64,000 nucleotides of DNA, from the NCBI RefSeq assembly GCF_002224365.1, contig NZ_CP022437.1, forward strand, positions 930,001 to 994,000, written 5' to 3'. Made by a program: the position numbers and the translations under genes. The DNA comes from Virgibacillus necropolis. Lineage in GTDB: Bacteria > Bacillota > Bacilli > Bacillales > Amphibacillaceae. Under the pieces are notes generated by a model that was not told the DNA's origin, did not search any database, and saw only the letters and a program-made list of their open reading frames with translations. Position 1 is the stretch's first letter; each line of letters opens with the position of its first letter. This document shows positions 52,300 through 60,869 of this stretch, one piece after another.

Positions 52300-52461
52300 T
52301 TGTGTACTCACTAGAAAAAGAAAACCTTTCAACAGGTATTGTGTCAGGAATGGCAGATCCAAGTATGCTGCAAATAGAATTTACGGAAAAGGCCGAGCAT
52401 GCTGGTAATACACCAATGTATGATTGAAAGGATGACTGGTTCTTGCGAGGGAGTTTATCGT
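52300..52461 (+). pseudogene. Fragment of an M20-family amidohydrolase, dimerisation-domain part
   Basis: On the + strand: GIVSGMADPSMLQIEFTEKAEHAGNTPMYD, a TGA, then KDDWF. This matches the GIVxGIAGPxxLxVxxxGxAxHAGxTPMxxRKDA block of N-carbamoyl-L-amino-acid hydrolases, with an in-frame stop where Arg is usual. It lies on the opposite strand to the N-terminal piece at 51786-52001, so at least one inversion separated the halves or they came from two genes. Confidence 0.75.
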
Positions 52462-52560
52462 AACCATCCACGATTTTCCAAAACAGGTTAGCTCAATAGC
52501 ATGAGATGAGTGGTGTAAAGATTGCAGAGGTAGAACATAGTTATCTGACTTAACTAAACA

Positions 52561-52589
52561 TTGACATATCTCTATTTTGTTATTATAAT
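52561..52589 (+). promoter_or_regulatory. Consensus sigma-A promoter of the ethanolamine operon
   Basis: TTGACA (52561-52566), 17-bp spacer, TATAAT (52584-52589): a perfect match to both consensus hexamers, 60 bp before the eutW start codon. Such a strong promoter suggests that regulation comes later, by antitermination. Confidence 0.85.
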
Positions 52590-52648
52590 TCTAATAGTTT
52601 ATAGGACTAATAAACTAAATGGTAAGTTAAGTTGGTGATAAACTTATA

Positions 52649-54073
52649 ATGGTTGAAATCACATCGATTGAGTCAATCTGTCATTTGCAAACAAATTTAT
52701 CGCAAGAAGACGTTAAAAAGATTTTAGAGATTAGCCAAAGTATTCAATTGACGGCTGACCTATCTAAAGCGAATATTTTCATAGATTGTCTTACGACTAA
52801 TGAGGAACATGCCATTGTTGTTGCTGAAGCAGCCCCAACAGATATTGACCCTATCTATGAAAATCCTGTAGTCGGTAAAAGAGCGTATGAAGCATTCGAA
52901 CCTGCTGTGCTTTATTGTCTTAGGACAGGGAACTCAATGACATCTAATCGAGCAATTACACAAGAAAGTAAACAGGTAGAGCAAAGTGTTGTTCCAATCC
53001 ATGGGCACAAAGGTAACATTATTGGTGCTTTGATTATGGAGAAGGACATTAGTAATCAATTTAAAGAACAAGCGGAATTGAAAGCGTTGTCACAAGCGAC
53101 GGAATCTTTAAGCGGTGTTTTAATGGGTGTTTCTGATAACCATCCTATTATCCCAGAGCTAATTGAAGAAGCATTATTCTTTGTAGAATCAAATGGCAAA
53201 CTGATTTATTCTAACCCTGCAGCGATTAATTTACTACATGGATTGACCGGGGCTAAATGTAATAATGGGGAGGATATTCTCGAACATTTACCTTGCTTAG
53301 ATGAAATTATCATGAAACCGGATGTTTTATTAGTTAGGGAAATGAAGGTTTTTGATAAGACATTTAAGGTGAAAAAAATACATTTACCTAAAAAGGAAAA
53401 GTATAATGGAATGTTCATTATTTTAAGAGATTTAACAGAGCTAAGGGAAAAAGAACAAGAACTGATTATGAAATCGGTTGCTATTCAGGAAATTCATCAC
53501 CGCGTAAAAAACAATTTGCAAACTGTTGCTAGCCTACTTCGATTACAAATGCGAAGAGGGGTTCCAGAGGAAAGTAAGGTTTATTTTCTTGAAAGCTTAA
53601 ATCGCATACTTAGCATTGCCTCAGTTTATGAGGTAATCTTATCCAATAGAAGTATAGATAGGGTAGATATTTATGAGTTGACCGAAAAAATTGGTAATAT
53701 GCTAGTACATACGGAAAGTAAAGAAGGTACTCAGATTCGTATTTACTATGAAGGATCAGAATTAATAATAGAGTCCAAAAGGGCGGTATCTGTTGCTTTA
53801 ATTATCAATGAGTTAATACAGAATTGTATAAATCATGCTTTTAAAGGAAGACGTACTGGAGTTATAGAAGTGATTTTTGAACAATATGATGATCTAATCA
53901 TTGTAAAGGTTAACGATAATGGAATTGGCTATACCCCAAAAAGTAAGCCTTCCCTTGGTCTAGATATTGTAAATATGATGGTAGAACATGACCTAGCCGG
54001 TGAGTTTGAATTTAAAAAGATTGATAAAGGTTCACAAGCTAAAATAATATTTCCTTTAGAAGGACGGGTTTAA
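52649..54073 (+). CDS. eutW: Ethanolamine sensor histidine kinase (EutW)
   Basis: Soluble histidine kinase of 474 aa of the HisKA_2/HWE-like type (PdtaS/EutW). The N-terminal region (about 1-150) is a GAF-like sensor, followed by a PAS-like domain (about 165-265), the phospho-acceptor segment IQEIHHRVKNNLQTVASLLRLQ (His283/His284) and an ATPase domain with ALIINELIQNCINHAF (N box) and VNDNGIGYTPKSKPSLGLDIV (G boxes). No membrane segments, so it senses a cytosolic signal, by family ethanolamine. Its stop is directly followed by eutV. The phosphate acceptor is the EutV receiver domain. Confidence 0.92.
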   Translation: MVEITSIESICHLQTNLSQEDVKKILEISQSIQLTADLSKANIFIDCLTTNEEHAIVVAEAAPTDIDPIYENPVVGKRAYEAFEPAVLYCLRTGNSMTSNRAITQESKQVEQSVVPIHGHKGNIIGALIMEKDISNQFKEQAELKALSQATESLSGVLMGVSDNHPIIPELIEEALFFVESNGKLIYSNPAAINLLHGLTGAKCNNGEDILEHLPCLDEIIMKPDVLLVREMKVFDKTFKVKKIHLPKKEKYNGMFIILRDLTELREKEQELIMKSVAIQEIHHRVKNNLQTVASLLRLQMRRGVPEESKVYFLESLNRILSIASVYEVILSNRSIDRVDIYELTEKIGNMLVHTESKEGTQIRIYYEGSELIIESKRAVSVALIINELIQNCINHAFKGRRTGVIEVIFEQYDDLIIVKVNDNGIGYTPKSKPSLGLDIVNMMVEHDLAGEFEFKKIDKGSQAKIIFPLEGRV

Positions 54074-54670
54074 ATGAAAAAAAGGATAGTCCTGGTGGAG
54101 GATGAGTCGATCGCACGCATGGATATATCATTGACCCTACAAGATGCTGGATATGAAGTTGTCGGACAGGCCGGGAATGGGGAAAAAGCTATCGAAGTTG
54201 TTCATGAGTGTCAGCCTGACCTCATAATAATGGATATTAAAATGCCAAAACTTAATGGGCTAAAAGCCAGTAAGATTATCTCTCAAAAGTTCAATATTCC
54301 TATTCTTTTATTAACAGCTTATAGCCAACAAGACTTTATAGATAAGGCGAAAGAATCGAATATAGTAGGATACATTGTGAAACCTGTTTCAGGTGATCGA
54401 TTAATTCCATCGATAGAGATTGCACTCCACCAGAGTGAAGTTTCTAACCAATATCGAAAAGAAATAAAAGAGGCAAAAGATCATTTGAATGAACGTAAAG
54501 TGATTGAAAAAGCAAAAGGTATTTTAATGGAGCGATTTAATTACAGTGAAGAGAACGCATTTAAGAAAATCAGAACCATAAGTATGAATAAGCAAGTTAC
54601 CCTTGGAAGAGTGGCAAAACACATCATAAAAAAGTACTCTTCCGGTGATTTAAAAACGAAAAGTGAATAA
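54074..54670 (+). CDS. eutV: ANTAR-domain response regulator/antiterminator (EutV)
   Basis: A 198-aa two-component regulator: receiver domain (about 1-120) with Asp54 in LIIMDIKMP, a coiled linker, and a C-terminal ANTAR RNA-binding domain (about 130-190: KVIEKAKGILMERFNYSEENAFKKI). After phosphorylation by EutW, EutV proteins dimerise and bind paired hexaloop hairpins in eut mRNA leaders, preventing terminator formation. Two such elements are found in this operon, at 54675-54722 and 56988-57045. The start codon immediately follows the eutW stop. Confidence 0.94.
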   Translation: MKKRIVLVEDESIARMDISLTLQDAGYEVVGQAGNGEKAIEVVHECQPDLIIMDIKMPKLNGLKASKIISQKFNIPILLLTAYSQQDFIDKAKESNIVGYIVKPVSGDRLIPSIEIALHQSEVSNQYRKEIKEAKDHLNERKVIEKAKGILMERFNYSEENAFKKIRTISMNKQVTLGRVAKHIIKKYSSGDLKTKSE

Positions 54671-54674
54671 TACA

Positions 54675-54722
54675 GGGCAAAGGTGCTAAAGGAATGGGTT
54701 CCCATTTCTTTAGCACCTTTTT
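54675..54722 (+). promoter_or_regulatory. EutV/ANTAR antitermination element before eutH (hexaloop hairpin overlapping a terminator)
   Basis: A short hairpin GGC-AAAGGT-GCT (54676-54687) has a six-base loop with A at position 1 and G at position 4, the known EutV recognition pattern. It shares bases with a strong terminator, AAAGGTGCTAAAG...CTTTAGCACCTTTTT (54679-54722), so the two structures exclude each other. The partner upstream hairpin (P1) was not identified with confidence; it would lie within the end of eutV. Confidence 0.7.
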
Positions 54723-54773
54723 GTCTTTTTACAGGGGAAATTAAAACTAATTAATAGGAAAGTGGGAATTAGT

Positions 54774-56051
54774 ATGGTATTAGTAGGCAATATTGTAATT
54801 TACATTATTATGGCATGTGCTGTTATTGGGGCGATTGCTTCTATCAAAAACAGCGAAGACGGTATCGGTGGTCAATTTATGGAAGGAATTCATACGATTG
54901 GTCATATATTTGTTCCAGCAGCAGGGATTATGGCTTCTATCCCGTATCTTTCTTGGTTTATAAACAAAGTATTTGGTCCCGTCTATGAAAGTATTGGTGC
55001 GGATCCAGCTATAGCTGCGACTACAATTTTAGCATCTGATATGGGTGGGTACCAATTAGCTGAAGCGCTTAAGCTATCATATGAGGGATGGACTATGGCG
55101 CTTATCGTTGGCTTTATGGCTGGAGCGACAATTGTGTTTTCCATACCTATGGGTCTCGCTATGCTTGATAAAAGAGATCATAAGTACATGGCGCTAGGAA
55201 TTATGTCTGGTATTTTAACCATTCCTATCGGTGTGTTAATTTCCAGTGTGATTATTACTCTTACGAATGCCAAAATAAGGGATGTCATCTCTACAACCAC
55301 GGAATCCACGTATGAGTTTACTATGAGTTACTTACAAATTTTTATTAATTTGACCCCGCTTTTTGTATTTGTAGTAATACTTGCTCTTGGTTTGTATTTC
55401 TTGCCAGATTTAATGGTTAAAGGATTCATGTGGTTTGGAACAATTGTAGACGCAGGTATTAAATTAGTTTTAGTGTTTTCTATAGTTGAAATCTTTACGG
55501 GTCTATTTTCAACGGTTTTTGGTACTTGGGGATTCGATCCCATTATGGCTGATAAAGAAGACCAATTCCGTGCACTAGAAACCGCTGGTTATATAGGTAT
55601 TATGCTTGCAGGTGCTTTCCCGATGGTATATCTTTTGAGAAAGTACGCCTCTAGACCTTTAGAAGCAATCGGTAAAAAGCTAGGTTTAAGCTCAGTAGGT
55701 AGTGCGGGGTTAGTAGCCACAATTGCCAATATACTGGCAATGTTTAAGTTAGTTCAGTACATGCGGCCTAAAGATAAGGTTATAAATATCGCTTTTGGTG
55801 TCTGCGCAGCCTTCTTATTGGGAGATCATTTATCCTATACAGCAAATTTTCAGCCAACCTTAATTCTACCTATTATTATCGGTAAACTTTCAGCCGGATT
55901 GATTGCTATAGGAGTGGCTTACTGGATTTCCATACCTAAGGCCATGGAGCTGGAAAGAATTGATCGCGAAACAGGTGTCATTGGGAAAGATGAGTATTTG
56001 GAAAAAGAAGAATTTGGAGAGGAAGATATTGCGACAAAGGAGGCAAATTAA
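54774..56051 (+). CDS. eutH: Ethanolamine permease EutH
   Basis: Integral membrane transporter of 425 aa with about ten hydrophobic segments. Family marks include NSEDGIGGQFMEGIHTIGHIFVPAAGIMASIPYL, ATTILASDMGGYQLAEAL, AGAFPMVYLLRKYASRPLEAIG and FLLGDHLSYTANFQP. It imports ethanolamine at low pH or low concentration. I chose ATG 54774 with AGGAAAG upstream; the GTG at 54762 overlaps that site. It lies behind the first ANTAR-controlled terminator. The acidic C-terminal tail runs into eutS, whose start is one base after its stop. Confidence 0.93.
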   Translation: MVLVGNIVIYIIMACAVIGAIASIKNSEDGIGGQFMEGIHTIGHIFVPAAGIMASIPYLSWFINKVFGPVYESIGADPAIAATTILASDMGGYQLAEALKLSYEGWTMALIVGFMAGATIVFSIPMGLAMLDKRDHKYMALGIMSGILTIPIGVLISSVIITLTNAKIRDVISTTTESTYEFTMSYLQIFINLTPLFVFVVILALGLYFLPDLMVKGFMWFGTIVDAGIKLVLVFSIVEIFTGLFSTVFGTWGFDPIMADKEDQFRALETAGYIGIMLAGAFPMVYLLRKYASRPLEAIGKKLGLSSVGSAGLVATIANILAMFKLVQYMRPKDKVINIAFGVCAAFLLGDHLSYTANFQPTLILPIIIGKLSAGLIAIGVAYWISIPKAMELERIDRETGVIGKDEYLEKEEFGEEDIATKEAN

Positions 56052-56052
56052 A

Positions 56053-56394
56053 ATGAATGAAGAAAAGAAAAGGTTTATCCAGGAGTTTGTGCCGGGTAAA
56101 CAGATTACTCTAAGTCATCTAATCGCAAACCCGGATGTTAGCATGTTTGAAAAGTTAGGTATAGAAGAGTCAGGTGCGTTGGGTATTCTAACATTAACCC
56201 CAAGTGAAACGGTAATTATAGCAGGGGATTATGCTACCAAAGCTGCTCATGTTGGTATTGGATTTTTGGATCGATTTACAGGGAGTCTAGTTCTTATAGG
56301 AAGTGTCTCTGAAGTGGATATCGCTATGAAAGAGGTCAATCGATTTTTATCGGAAACACTTGGTTATACACCAGCTACAATCACTAAATCTTAG
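56053..56394 (+). CDS. eutS: Microcompartment shell protein EutS (PduU-like, circularly permuted BMC)
   Basis: Hexamer-forming BMC shell protein of 113 aa: KRFIQEFVPGKQITLSHLIANP, then GALGILTLTPSETVIIAGDYATKAAHVGIGFLDRFTGSLVLIG, matching the EutS/PduU permuted BMC fold. The N-terminal extension forms the small beta-barrel over the pore in known EutS structures. An AAGGAGG site inside the end of eutH precedes the ATG. A longer open frame from 55960 is only an artefact of the eutH tail. Confidence 0.94.
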   Translation: MNEEKKRFIQEFVPGKQITLSHLIANPDVSMFEKLGIEESGALGILTLTPSETVIIAGDYATKAAHVGIGFLDRFTGSLVLIGSVSEVDIAMKEVNRFLSETLGYTPATITKS

Positions 56395-56419
56395 AAACTA
56401 TCAACTAGGGGGCGACCGA

Positions 56420-56936
56420 ATGGTGAAAAAAAATCGCGGAATGATTGTAGGTTCCATCGGGGCGGGTAAATCAACTTTAACAAATGCTTTACTAGGACGT
56501 GAAAATAAAGCAGTGAAGACCCAGACATTAAATTATGATAACTGGCTAGTTGATACACCGGGAGAATACACAGAAAATCCATTACATTATAAAACCATTA
56601 TGGCTACTTCCCTTGAGGTTTCCCATGTCCTATTCGTACAGGATGCAACGAAAAAAAAAAACGATTTTCCCGCCAGGCTTTAGTACAGGGATTAATAAAT
56701 TGCCTATAGGGGTGGTAACAAAGGCCGACGCAGAAACAGCGGATATACCAAAAGCTATACACCAGCTAAAAAGGGTGATCTCTAAAGGCCCCATTGTCAT
56801 AACTTCTGCGGAAGAAAATAGAGGATTAGATATTATTAGGGATCTAGTAAAGTGTAAAAGTATAAAGGAAATGAAAGAATATGCCGAAAGCTGTGATAGT
56901 GAGGATATTACTTTTAATGAAACCCTTTACAAATAA
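56420..56936 (+). pseudogene. eutP: EutP GTPase-like protein, interrupted by a +1 frameshift in an 11-A run
   Basis: Ras-like P-loop protein of the EutP/PduV family, thought to act as an acetate kinase or GTPase linked to ethanolamine microcompartments. The first frame (56420-56683) has GSIGAGKSTLTNALLG (Walker A) and WLVDTPGEY (G3). After VQDATKKK it shifts. The second frame supplies TIFPPGFSTGINKLPIGVVTKADAETAD (G4-like TKAD) through to FNETLYK at 56936. The break is exactly at eleven consecutive A (56651-56661); removing one A restores about 171 aa, the normal family length. It may be a real mutation, a slippage site, or a sequencing error. Confidence 0.85.
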
Positions 56937-56987
56937 ACTATTTTAAACTAATATAATAGTTAGATATATTTTAAAAAGAATAGATTC

Positions 56988-57045
56988 AAGGCAAAGGCGC
57001 CTTATACAACTATCTAAATGGATAGTTCGTATGGGGTGCCTTTTT
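56988..57045 (+). promoter_or_regulatory. EutV/ANTAR antitermination element before eutA
   Basis: The hairpin AAGGC-AAAGGC-GCCTT (56988-57003) has a 5-bp stem and a hexaloop with A1 and G4. It overlaps the terminator AAAGGCGCC..ATAC..ACTATC / GGATAGT..GTAT..GGTGCCTTTTT (56993-57045). Binding of phosphorylated EutV to the hairpin would block the terminator and allow eutABC expression. An upstream hairpin at 56948-56963 has loop ATAATA, which lacks G4, so P1 remains uncertain. Confidence 0.8.
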
Positions 57046-57068
57046 GTGTTTAAGAAGGAGTGGCATGT

Positions 57069-58496
57069 ATGGATCAACGTAAAAAAGAAGAGCTACTAAG
57101 TGCTGGAATTGATATTGGTACAAGTACAACAAAACTCATAATTAGTAGATTTTCTCTTATGAATACAGCGGGAAGTACACATATGCCTCGTATTGAAATT
57201 GTTGATAAAGAAGTCGTTTATAAAAGCCCTATTTTCAGAACACCATTGAAATCGGACAATGAAATTGACATGAATGCAATAGAAGAAATGGTTTTGTCTC
57301 AGTATAATGAAGCCAATATTACATCAAATGATATTAAAACGGGTGCTGTGATCATCACTGGGGAGACAGCTACAAAAACGAATGCACAAGAGATGATTAA
57401 TCACTTATCAAGACATGCAGGAGAGTTTTTAGTAGCAACGGCGGGACCTGACTTAGAAAGCATCATAGCTGCTAAAGGATCAGGTGCTTACGATTATTCA
57501 AAAAACACGAACAAAACGATTGCGAATATAGACATTGGGGGTGGGACCGCGAATATAGCGGTTTATCAATACGGAAAGCTACTTGGTACGTGCACCCTCC
57601 ATGTTGGTGGGAAATTAATTGAAGTTAGTGACGATAAGATAAATTATATTGCTCCATCTTTAAAGAAGGCCATTAAGCGAATAGATATTTCTATTAAAGA
57701 AGGAGAAAAATATGATCAAAAAGACCTTAGAAAGATAACCGATTATATGACTACTATCATTTCTTCTATGCTTAGAAATGAATTGACTGAGACTGAAGAT
57801 TTGCTCTTAGGGCGTTTGCCGAACTGGGAACAACCAATTGATGTGATTATGTTCTCCGGAGGGGTCTCGGAATGCATTTATCATTCTGAGAATTGCCATT
57901 CCGTTGATAGGTATAATGACATTGGTAATCTTTTAGCTATGTCGATTACGGAGGATGCTACATTAGCATCGTGGGAATGGATTAAACCTAATGAGACGGT
58001 ACGCGCGACAGTTTTGGGAGCCGGAACTCAAACGACTGAAATTAGTGGAGGAACTATTCAAGTTGATAATGAAACCCTTCCCTTGAGGAACCTTCCAGTG
58101 TATAAAATTCCCTTCAAAGGGGATTTCGCTGAAAACTTATCCCAACTCACTCAATCGATTGAAGCAGGTATAGAAATATACGATCCAAAAAAAGAGGGGC
58201 AAAACTTTGCATTATATCTATCAGACCTTCCTTTATTAGGGTTTAAGGAAATGCAAAGTTTGGCGGATGCTCTAGTGAACGCTGTTAGAAAAAAACCTAA
58301 ACAGCAGCCACTAATCATCGTTCTTGAACGAGATCTTGCCAAATCCCTTGGGCAGACAATTCGTGTCCAACACGAGCATCAACACACCTTGTGTATTGAT
58401 CAGATTTATGTAGAACATGGGGATTATTTAGACATTGGAAAAGCTTTACAATCAGGTGTAGTACCAGTTGTTATTAAAACACTAACTTTTCATTAA
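57069..58496 (+). CDS. eutA: Ethanolamine ammonia-lyase reactivating factor EutA
   Basis: Hsp70/actin-fold ATPase of 475 aa that exchanges damaged cobalamin from ethanolamine ammonia-lyase. Phosphate-binding blocks are LSAGIDIGTSTTKLIISR at the N terminus and ANIDIGGGTANIAVYQYG in the middle; MFSGGVSECIY and GAGTQTTEISGGT follow. I chose ATG 57069, eight bases after AAGGAG. It lies directly behind the second ANTAR-controlled terminator and heads the lyase gene set. Confidence 0.94.
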   Translation: MDQRKKEELLSAGIDIGTSTTKLIISRFSLMNTAGSTHMPRIEIVDKEVVYKSPIFRTPLKSDNEIDMNAIEEMVLSQYNEANITSNDIKTGAVIITGETATKTNAQEMINHLSRHAGEFLVATAGPDLESIIAAKGSGAYDYSKNTNKTIANIDIGGGTANIAVYQYGKLLGTCTLHVGGKLIEVSDDKINYIAPSLKKAIKRIDISIKEGEKYDQKDLRKITDYMTTIISSMLRNELTETEDLLLGRLPNWEQPIDVIMFSGGVSECIYHSENCHSVDRYNDIGNLLAMSITEDATLASWEWIKPNETVRATVLGAGTQTTEISGGTIQVDNETLPLRNLPVYKIPFKGDFAENLSQLTQSIEAGIEIYDPKKEGQNFALYLSDLPLLGFKEMQSLADALVNAVRKKPKQQPLIIVLERDLAKSLGQTIRVQHEHQHTLCIDQIYVEHGDYLDIGKALQSGVVPVVIKTLTFH

Positions 58497-58514
58497 CGGG
58501 AAGGAGGCTATCTG

Positions 58515-59879
58515 TTGAATTTAACAATTAAGCATTTAGGACATACATATCAATTCTCTTCATTAAAAGACCTTTTTGCAAAGGCGAACGAAGAGAAGTC
58601 TGGAGATCGTTTAGCTGGAGTTGGAGCAGACAGTGTACAAGAGCGAATTGCAGCTAAAGAAATAATGGGTGATTTAACACTTCAAGTTATTCGGGATAAT
58701 CCTCTTCTTCCACCCGAGGAGGATGAAGTATCTAGAATTATTGAATCCCTAGTCAATGAAAGAATCTATTCATCCATCAAAAGTTGGTCGATATCTGAAT
58801 TGCGAGAGTATATATTAGACAGCGAAACAACAGGGGAAGACCTTAAACGAATAAGTCAAGGGCTAACAAGTGAGATGATAGCAGCTGTTGCAAAACTTAT
58901 GTCTAATCTGGATCTAATTCATGCATCAAATAAGCTTGAAATATTAACTAAATGTAACATTACAATTGGTCAAAAAGGCGTACTTTCTTCTAGGTTACAG
59001 CCTAATCACCCCACTGATAATGTTGGGGGCATGCTTGCTTCACTAAAAGAGGGGCTTTCCTATGGTGTGGGGGATGCTGTTATAGGGATTAACCCAGTTG
59101 AAGATTCCGTTGAAAGTGTAAAGAGGCTTCTTCATGCTACTCACGACTTCATGGAGGAGTGGAAGATACCGACACAAAATTGCGTTTTAGCACACGTCAC
59201 GACACAAATGAAGGCAATTGAACAAGGTGCTCCTGCAGATATGATTTTTCAAAGTATTGCGGGGACAGAAACCGCCAATCGATCTTTTGGGATTGATTCG
59301 ACTCTTCTTAGTGAGGCGAGTGAATTAGCAAAAGTGCAGGGGACGGGGACAGGCCCTCAAAGGTTGTACTTTGAAACTGGTCAAGGCTCGGAGCTATCAG
59401 CTGAAGCTCACCATGGGATTGATCAAATGACACTTGAGGCTAGAAATTACGGTTTTGCCCGTTACTATGATCCTTATATTGTAAATACAGTTGTCGGGTT
59501 CATAGGCCCAGAGTATCTTTATGACAATAAACAGGTCATACGGGCAGGCCTTGAAGATCATTTCATGGGGAAGATGCATCTCCTACCAATGGGTGTTGAC
59601 ATTTGTTATACGAACCACATAAAGGCCGATCAAAATGATATAGAGAATCTTGGTGTTTTGCTAACAACAGCTGGTGTCAATTTTATTATTGCTGCCCCGA
59701 TGGGCGATGATTGTATGTTGAACTATCAGTCAATGAGTTATCATGACGTGGCGACTTTACGTCAAACATTTAACAAACGTCCATCCCCCCTATTTGAAAA
59801 GTGGTTAGAAGGTATGGGCATTTTAGAAAATGGTAAACTTACAAGCCAAGCCGGCGATCCTACAATATTTACACGATAG
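58515..59879 (+). CDS. eutB: Ethanolamine ammonia-lyase large subunit EutB
   Basis: Catalytic subunit of adenosylcobalamin-dependent ethanolamine ammonia-lyase (ethanolamine to acetaldehyde and ammonia), 454 aa, the family size. Visible active-site blocks are GQKGVLSSRLQPNHPTDNVGGMLASLKEGLSYGVGDAVIGINPVEDS, FQSIAGTETANRSFGID, YFETGQGSELSAEAHHG (substrate-binding Glu) and GVDICYTNHIKADQND. The TTG start follows AAGGAGG by seven bases. EutC is encoded 12 bp downstream. Confidence 0.96.
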   Translation: MNLTIKHLGHTYQFSSLKDLFAKANEEKSGDRLAGVGADSVQERIAAKEIMGDLTLQVIRDNPLLPPEEDEVSRIIESLVNERIYSSIKSWSISELREYILDSETTGEDLKRISQGLTSEMIAAVAKLMSNLDLIHASNKLEILTKCNITIGQKGVLSSRLQPNHPTDNVGGMLASLKEGLSYGVGDAVIGINPVEDSVESVKRLLHATHDFMEEWKIPTQNCVLAHVTTQMKAIEQGAPADMIFQSIAGTETANRSFGIDSTLLSEASELAKVQGTGTGPQRLYFETGQGSELSAEAHHGIDQMTLEARNYGFARYYDPYIVNTVVGFIGPEYLYDNKQVIRAGLEDHFMGKMHLLPMGVDICYTNHIKADQNDIENLGVLLTTAGVNFIIAAPMGDDCMLNYQSMSYHDVATLRQTFNKRPSPLFEKWLEGMGILENGKLTSQAGDPTIFTR

Positions 59880-59891
59880 GAGGTGGGAGAT

Positions 59892-60857
59892 ATGGATCCG
59901 TCTACCATTGAAAAGGTTACTAAAATTGTATTATCAAAATTGCAATCGATTGATGATTCACGTAATGAAGAAGGTGTGAAGATGTGGGATCATACAGCTT
60001 CAACACCCACAGTTGAACGTTTTCCTTCATCCTCTATTGAAGAAGGGGCTGTAGGACAAGTAAAGTTTTCTAAATTCGATACAACAGTTAAAAAAACTAA
60101 TCACCGCGCTAATAAAGGGAATGGTGAAGCCACAATCCAACAAAAAGAACCGTTGGATGGTTTAAAGGAGCTTACCAATAAGACACCAGCAAGGATTGGT
60201 GTTGGGCGCGCAGGTGTAAGACCAAAGACAAATGCCTGGTTAAAATTCAGATATGATCATGCTGCAGCGGTTGACGCAGTATTTGGGGAAGTCGATCAAA
60301 GTCTATTAGAAGCACTTGAATTATTTACTGTAAAAACTAAAGTGACAGATAAGGAGACTTATATTAGAAGACCAGATTTTGGAAGAAGACTATCGGATGA
60401 AGCCAAAGAAATGTTGAATGAAAAATGTCAACAATCCCCACAAATTCAGATTATTGTATCTGATGGCTTAAGTTCAAAAGCGATAAATGCAAACTTGGAG
60501 GATGTTTATCTTTCGCTACAACAATCATTGAAGACCTTAGGACTTGATGTTGGGACTTCCTTTTTTATAGAAAAGGGAAGAGTAGCGGTTATGGATGACA
60601 TAGGGGAGCAGTTAAAACCAGAAGTTGTCATTTTATTGGTTGGCGAACGACCTGGACTGGTTAGCGCAGAGTCATTAAGCGCCTACTTGTGTTACAAACC
60701 CAGATTAGACACGATTGAATCTGATCGTACTGTTTTATCCAATATACATCAGGGTGGAATCCCGCCAGTAGAAGCGGGGGCCTACTTGGGTAGCTTAGTT
60801 GAAAAAATAGTAAGCTATGAAGCTAGCGGTGTCTCCCTAGTTAAAAAGGAAGGGTAA
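59892..60857 (+). CDS. eutC: Ethanolamine ammonia-lyase small subunit EutC
   Basis: Small subunit of the lyase, 321 aa, holding the corrinoid ring with EutB. The core runs from about residue 95: TPARIGVGRAGVRPKTNAWLKFRYDHAAAVDAVFGEV, RRPDFGRRLSDEA, VSDGLSSKAINAN, VILLVGERPGLVSAESLSAYLCYKPR and NIHQGGIPPVEAGAYLG. The first 20 residues (MDPSTIEKVTKIVLSKLQ) form a predicted amphipathic helix joined by a low-complexity linker, the layout of a microcompartment encapsulation peptide. I chose ATG 59892, eight bases after GGAGG. Confidence 0.95.
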   Translation: MDPSTIEKVTKIVLSKLQSIDDSRNEEGVKMWDHTASTPTVERFPSSSIEEGAVGQVKFSKFDTTVKKTNHRANKGNGEATIQQKEPLDGLKELTNKTPARIGVGRAGVRPKTNAWLKFRYDHAAAVDAVFGEVDQSLLEALELFTVKTKVTDKETYIRRPDFGRRLSDEAKEMLNEKCQQSPQIQIIVSDGLSSKAINANLEDVYLSLQQSLKTLGLDVGTSFFIEKGRVAVMDDIGEQLKPEVVILLVGERPGLVSAESLSAYLCYKPRLDTIESDRTVLSNIHQGGIPPVEAGAYLGSLVEKIVSYEASGVSLVKKEG

Positions 60858-60869
60858 AGGAGGCAGGAC

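Noticed and set aside
56948-56963. Hairpin CTAAT-ATAATA-GTTAG as the upstream (P1) half of the second ANTAR element
   Set aside because: The loop has A1 but not G4 and one G-U pair closes it; too weak to annotate as a feature.
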